Below are positions 60,625 to 64,000 of a stretch of 64,000 bases of DNA, in pieces. The notes under the pieces were generated by a model, which worked only from the letters and a program-made list of their open reading frames with translations, made no database searches and had not been told where the DNA came from. Every line of letters begins with the position of its first letter. The stretch's first letter is position 1. The DNA comes from Chromobotia macracanthus (lineage: Eukaryota > Chordata > Actinopteri > Cypriniformes > Botiidae). A program made the translations under genes and the position numbers. The stretch lies in assembly GCA_036877525.1 (NCBI GenBank), contig JAZGTH010000072.1, positions 7,014,001 to 7,078,000 of the forward strand, in the 5' to 3' direction.

Positions 60625-62017
60625 ATTGTGTGTAACCATGAAAAGAAAGCTGAACAAACAACAGAAGGGTTTCATAGCACACATAATTCTACACAATGCC
60701 AACATGTCTCTGTTATGAGTGTTTGTTATTTTACATCAAGAGCTTTTTGCATTGCAGACACTGAACCTCATATATGGCTTCATGCAGTTATGGCAGGACT
60801 CAGAATGTGCATGTGACACTCAGAAGTGCTGTTGCCTTGTGTTTGCAACAGACCTGCAGTCTTATATAACTGTTCTTTTAAAAACATATTTCTATTTAAC
60901 AGCACAGATACAGTCAGTATAAGAGTACAAGAATCCCAGATGGAAAACAGAGGCTGCTCTTTAAGTGCTTATGAGAGGAAAGTTTTCAAATACTTTTAAA
61001 TATCAACTTTGTCTTAGATGTGTCTCACTTGTGAAAGATAGCACATTACTTTTATGCATTTTCAGGGTTTAGTAGGGTTAAATGCCCTCATCAAAAGTGA
61101 CTTACAGTGCATTCAAGCTATGCTTTCAAGCTATGATTTCGTGTCATGCTGACTTTGTGTTGCTAGTGCTATGCTAGATCTGGAATTTAAAAAAGGCAAC
61201 ATTTAGTCAGTTGTTGATATTCAGTAAGAACATGTGGAATATGCAAATATGAATAGCATAGGTCAGATGTTGAAGAATTTGACAATATATGTTAGAGAAG
61301 CAATTCAGAAAGGTGTTGAAAATACAGCTGGCACATCTGCAACATCGACTAATGATTAATGATGATGAATGGTCTCTAATAAGTTTCTCTTCTGATTATT
61401 GACCACTGACTGATTTAAACCCAAAAGTAAGTGAATTATTTCTAAACACTTACTTTTTTATAACACTTTTTTAAACATTTTTAAAACATTGCATTATTGA
61501 CTAAATAAACACAATGCTTTGTTCTGTTTTGAACATCAGTGTGTCAGTTTAAAAATTAAACTAATTTTACAATGCGTCTTTCTGAGTTAATATATTAATT
61601 ATTTTTGACATTGTTTTCACTTTCACAAGAGAACAGAGCTGATCCTTCTGAACACAGAAGTTACTGGGTTCAAACTGTGTATCTTTTGCGCCACCTGCTG
61701 GGGAGTCTATGAGCTGTAATACAGATCCTGTGAGTATTGGCTGCATTGTAACAGTCATTGTAAAAGTTTTCTGTTATTAAATACTATAATGTTATATAAA
61801 ATGTAATACTCGTTTCCTGTTAATTCTCTAATTTAAATAAAACAAAGAGCACCCATAAATATTGTTTATTGTACATTCCGAACAACACCATTTCAAAAAC
61901 TGAAAAGAAAAAGAAAAAAAATCTAATGTTAGTAGAGACACTCCCAAAGTTAAACTTATAAACAGAGATAAACTTATGACCATTTACATGTGTACTTAGT
62001 GAAATGTGATACTCCAC

Positions 62018-62290
62018 GGGAGAGAGAGAGGGAGAGGGAGAGAGAGGGAGGGGGAGAGAGAGAGAGAGAGGGAGGGAGAGAGAGAGAGAGAGGGAGGGGG
62101 AGAGGAGAGAGAGGGGGGGAGAGAGAGGGGGGGAGAGAGAGGGGGGAGGGAGAGGGGGAGAGAGAGAGAGAGGGAGGGAGAGGGGGAGGGGGAGAGAGAG
62201 GGAGGGGGAGAGAGAGGGAGGGGGAGGGAGGGGGAGAGAGAGGGAGGGGGAGAGAGAGGGAGGGGGGAGAGAGAGAGAGAGAGAGAGAGC
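62018..62290 (+). repeat. Polypurine (GA/GGGA)n tract
   Basis: About 270 bp of almost pure G and A, made of GAGAGA, GGGAGGGGGAGAGAGAG and related phrases in changing order. It has no C or T from about 62018 to 62289. The open frames that cross it on both strands are low-complexity artefacts. Confidence 0.97.
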
Positions 62291-62574
62291 TCAATGGCTT
62301 ACTGACTTCAGTCCAGTCTCTATTGTCTAGACTCAATAATGTTGATCTTTCCCTCTACCCACACACCCACACAAACACACACACATCTGGAGGTTTGAAA
62401 AAAGCAGGTCAGAACTCTGCAGCTCTGTGTGTTGTGTGTTTATGTGTACAAAACTAATGAAGTGGGTCAATTTTCTAGAGTTTCAGAAACCCTTAAATAC
62501 TCTCTTATATACAGATAATATTTAATGCTCACTTGCAAAACCTGTCATCTGTCTCTACCATCAGGTTTTGCATT

Positions 62575-62670
62575 TACATTTCTAATGCGAAAGTCTACCA
62601 GCTGAGCTACAGGATCTTTGTAACTTTGTAATAAAAGTGTTTGCTGAATGCAGAAATGTAAATTATTTCT
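62575..62670. mobile_element. tRNA-derived SINE fragment
   Basis: CTACCAGCTGAGCTACAGGA is the reverse complement of a tRNA A-box region, and TAATAAAAGTGTTTGCTGAATGCAGAAATGTAAAT nearby is a decayed L2-type tail. The two are close together but in different orientation, so the copy is rearranged or chimeric. Confidence 0.4.
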
Positions 62671-62880
62671 ACAGCAGTGACATATACACAGATAATTTAA
62701 CAGTGTTGTGTGTTTTATGTGTCTGCATTTATATTCAGATTCACTCGGTATTGAAATGTGTGTGTGTCATAAAACTGGTAAGATGGATAGATGGATGGAT
62801 GGATGGATAGATTGGTGTCTTTCAATCTATTGCTCTCTCTCTCTCTGCATGTGTCTTCTTTCTCTCTGTGTTTTTGGCAG

Positions 62881-63288
62881 ACTCAAGGAATGTCTGGTGT
62901 TTTGTGACTTTACGCTCTGAAATGAGAGAGGCAGAAGAGGAAAGTTAGAGACTTGACCACAGCAATGTAAACATGTCTGGAGCTGAAATAACTGAGCTTT
63001 CATTGAAAACAGCTCCACCCTCAACACAAGTGCAATAAACTCTCCAAACACACATCTCATGCTGCACTGCTATTGTTGAACATATGAACTCACAATTAAC
63101 TACCAAGCATAACATTTCAACATTCTCTCTCTCTCTCCCTCATGTTGACTGTAGGGAGCTCACTAGTGTTTGAGAACCTCTTTTTCTTCATCTTCACAGA
63201 TGCATTTCAGTTCAGACGCACAAAAACTACCATCACCAGACTAACCGATGACATGCTGAAATGTTCTCATCAGCACACATATGGTGAG
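62881..63288 (+). other. Possible 5' exons of an unidentified gene
   Basis: Two exon-like pieces follow good acceptors. One starts at 62881 (TTTTTGGCAG) and holds a 21-codon frame with a start codon at 62972 (begins MSGAEITELSLKTAPP). The other is 63201-63288, between TCTTCACAG and GTGAGT, and is open in one frame that includes the segment MLKCSHQHTY. The two frames do not join cleanly. They could be 5' UTR exons of a gene starting near 59.1 kb and running out of the window, or chance. Confidence 0.2.
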
Positions 63289-64000
63289 TTTTACAGGTTG
63301 TAGAGAAAAGATTTACAGTTCATATTGTTTCAGAATGTGCTGTTGGACTTATAAGTTTCTGAGCTGTATATGCTAGTTTATGACATTATTTTTGTGATAT
63401 GTGTTTGATGTCTGTTTTTCTCTCGCAGTTGTCTTACAAACAAGTGTAATTTAATATTTGTAAATGAAGTTTTAAGGTTGGTAGTCTGTGCTGTTATTGT
63501 CATAAGTAAATAAGTGCGTATGATGAGAGAGGTCGTAGGATGTCAGCAGCTCCGAAGTCTAACTACAGAAGACTGAACCAAATACACAATATAAAGAACA
63601 ACAGCAATTTACAGAACACATGTTCATCCTGTGACTGATCTGAGATCAGAGGTAGCCTGAGTCCTTCCTTTTTATATCATTGACACAGCTCTGAACCCAG
63701 ATCAGAGTTAACACAAGCCTTATATAATAACCCTTTATATAATGTCAGATAATCAGTTAAAAACTTCAGAACTCTGCCTGTTACCACAGTTATGTCCATA
63801 AATTGAAACTAAATCTTTATTTGCTTTTTGTTTCCTGAGATCTCTTTGCTAATCTCTGCATATATCAGAGTTCACTAGTGTTTTATTCTGATTTTGTATC
63901 ATTTATGAGTTGAATGATGTGTCAGAAATTCACAGCATCATCTGCTTATCAGACTGTCTGTCTCTGTCTTATATTGTTTGGCCTCTGAAGATTAGGATCA

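Noticed and set aside
61974..62457. Arg/Glu/Gly-rich and Ser/Pro/Leu-rich frames on both strands
   Set aside because: Translation of the purine tract only.

Overview
The window is vertebrate nuclear DNA, almost certainly from a teleost and probably a cyprinid-like fish. It has GT-AG introns, V-SINE and L2-type retroposon copies of the kind common in fish genomes, many microsatellites, and seven genes whose proteins match known vertebrate families. Genes were assembled by hand: each exon was joined by reading phase and by similarity to recalled human proteins. No search was run.

Layout, left to right. (1) 1-2301: the last two exons of nhlrc3 (+), preceded by a 1.4 kb intronic minisatellite. 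(2) 3540-16079: emsy (+), 19 coding exons, 1176 codons, complete, with a degraded LINE in one intron. (3) 16.1-24.5 kb: mostly non-coding, with three or four exon-like pieces that could form a small secreted-peptide gene (speculative). (4) 24541-27883: lrrc32/GARP (-), two coding exons, complete. (5) 29.5-36.3 kb: klhl35 (+), six coding exons, with a one-base frameshift in exon 2. (6) 38577-43108: mpzl1/PZR (-), six coding exons, complete. (7) 44983-46744: psmg1/PAC1 (+), seven exons, complete. (8) 53995-56862: ets2 (-), nine coding exons, complete. (9) 57.3-64 kb: degraded LINE and SINE pieces, a CRE-rich promoter-like stretch near 59 kb, a 270 bp polypurine tract and possible 5' exons of an unidentified gene.

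The genes do not form one pathway. They act in chromatin repression (emsy), TGF-beta presentation (lrrc32), CUL3 ubiquitin ligase adaptation (klhl35), SHP2 signalling (mpzl1), proteasome assembly (psmg1) and ERK-responsive transcription (ets2). emsy-lrrc32-klhl35 recalls human 11q13, and psmg1-ets2 (tail to tail) recalls human 21q22.

The strongest unusual signal is shared by four genes. In nhlrc3, klhl35, mpzl1 and psmg1 an intronic tandem array ends at, or within about 25 bp of, a 3' splice site. In mpzl1 and klhl35 the repeat unit looks like a copy of the acceptor and exon start itself. emsy adds a 40 bp tandem duplication of a 5' splice site.
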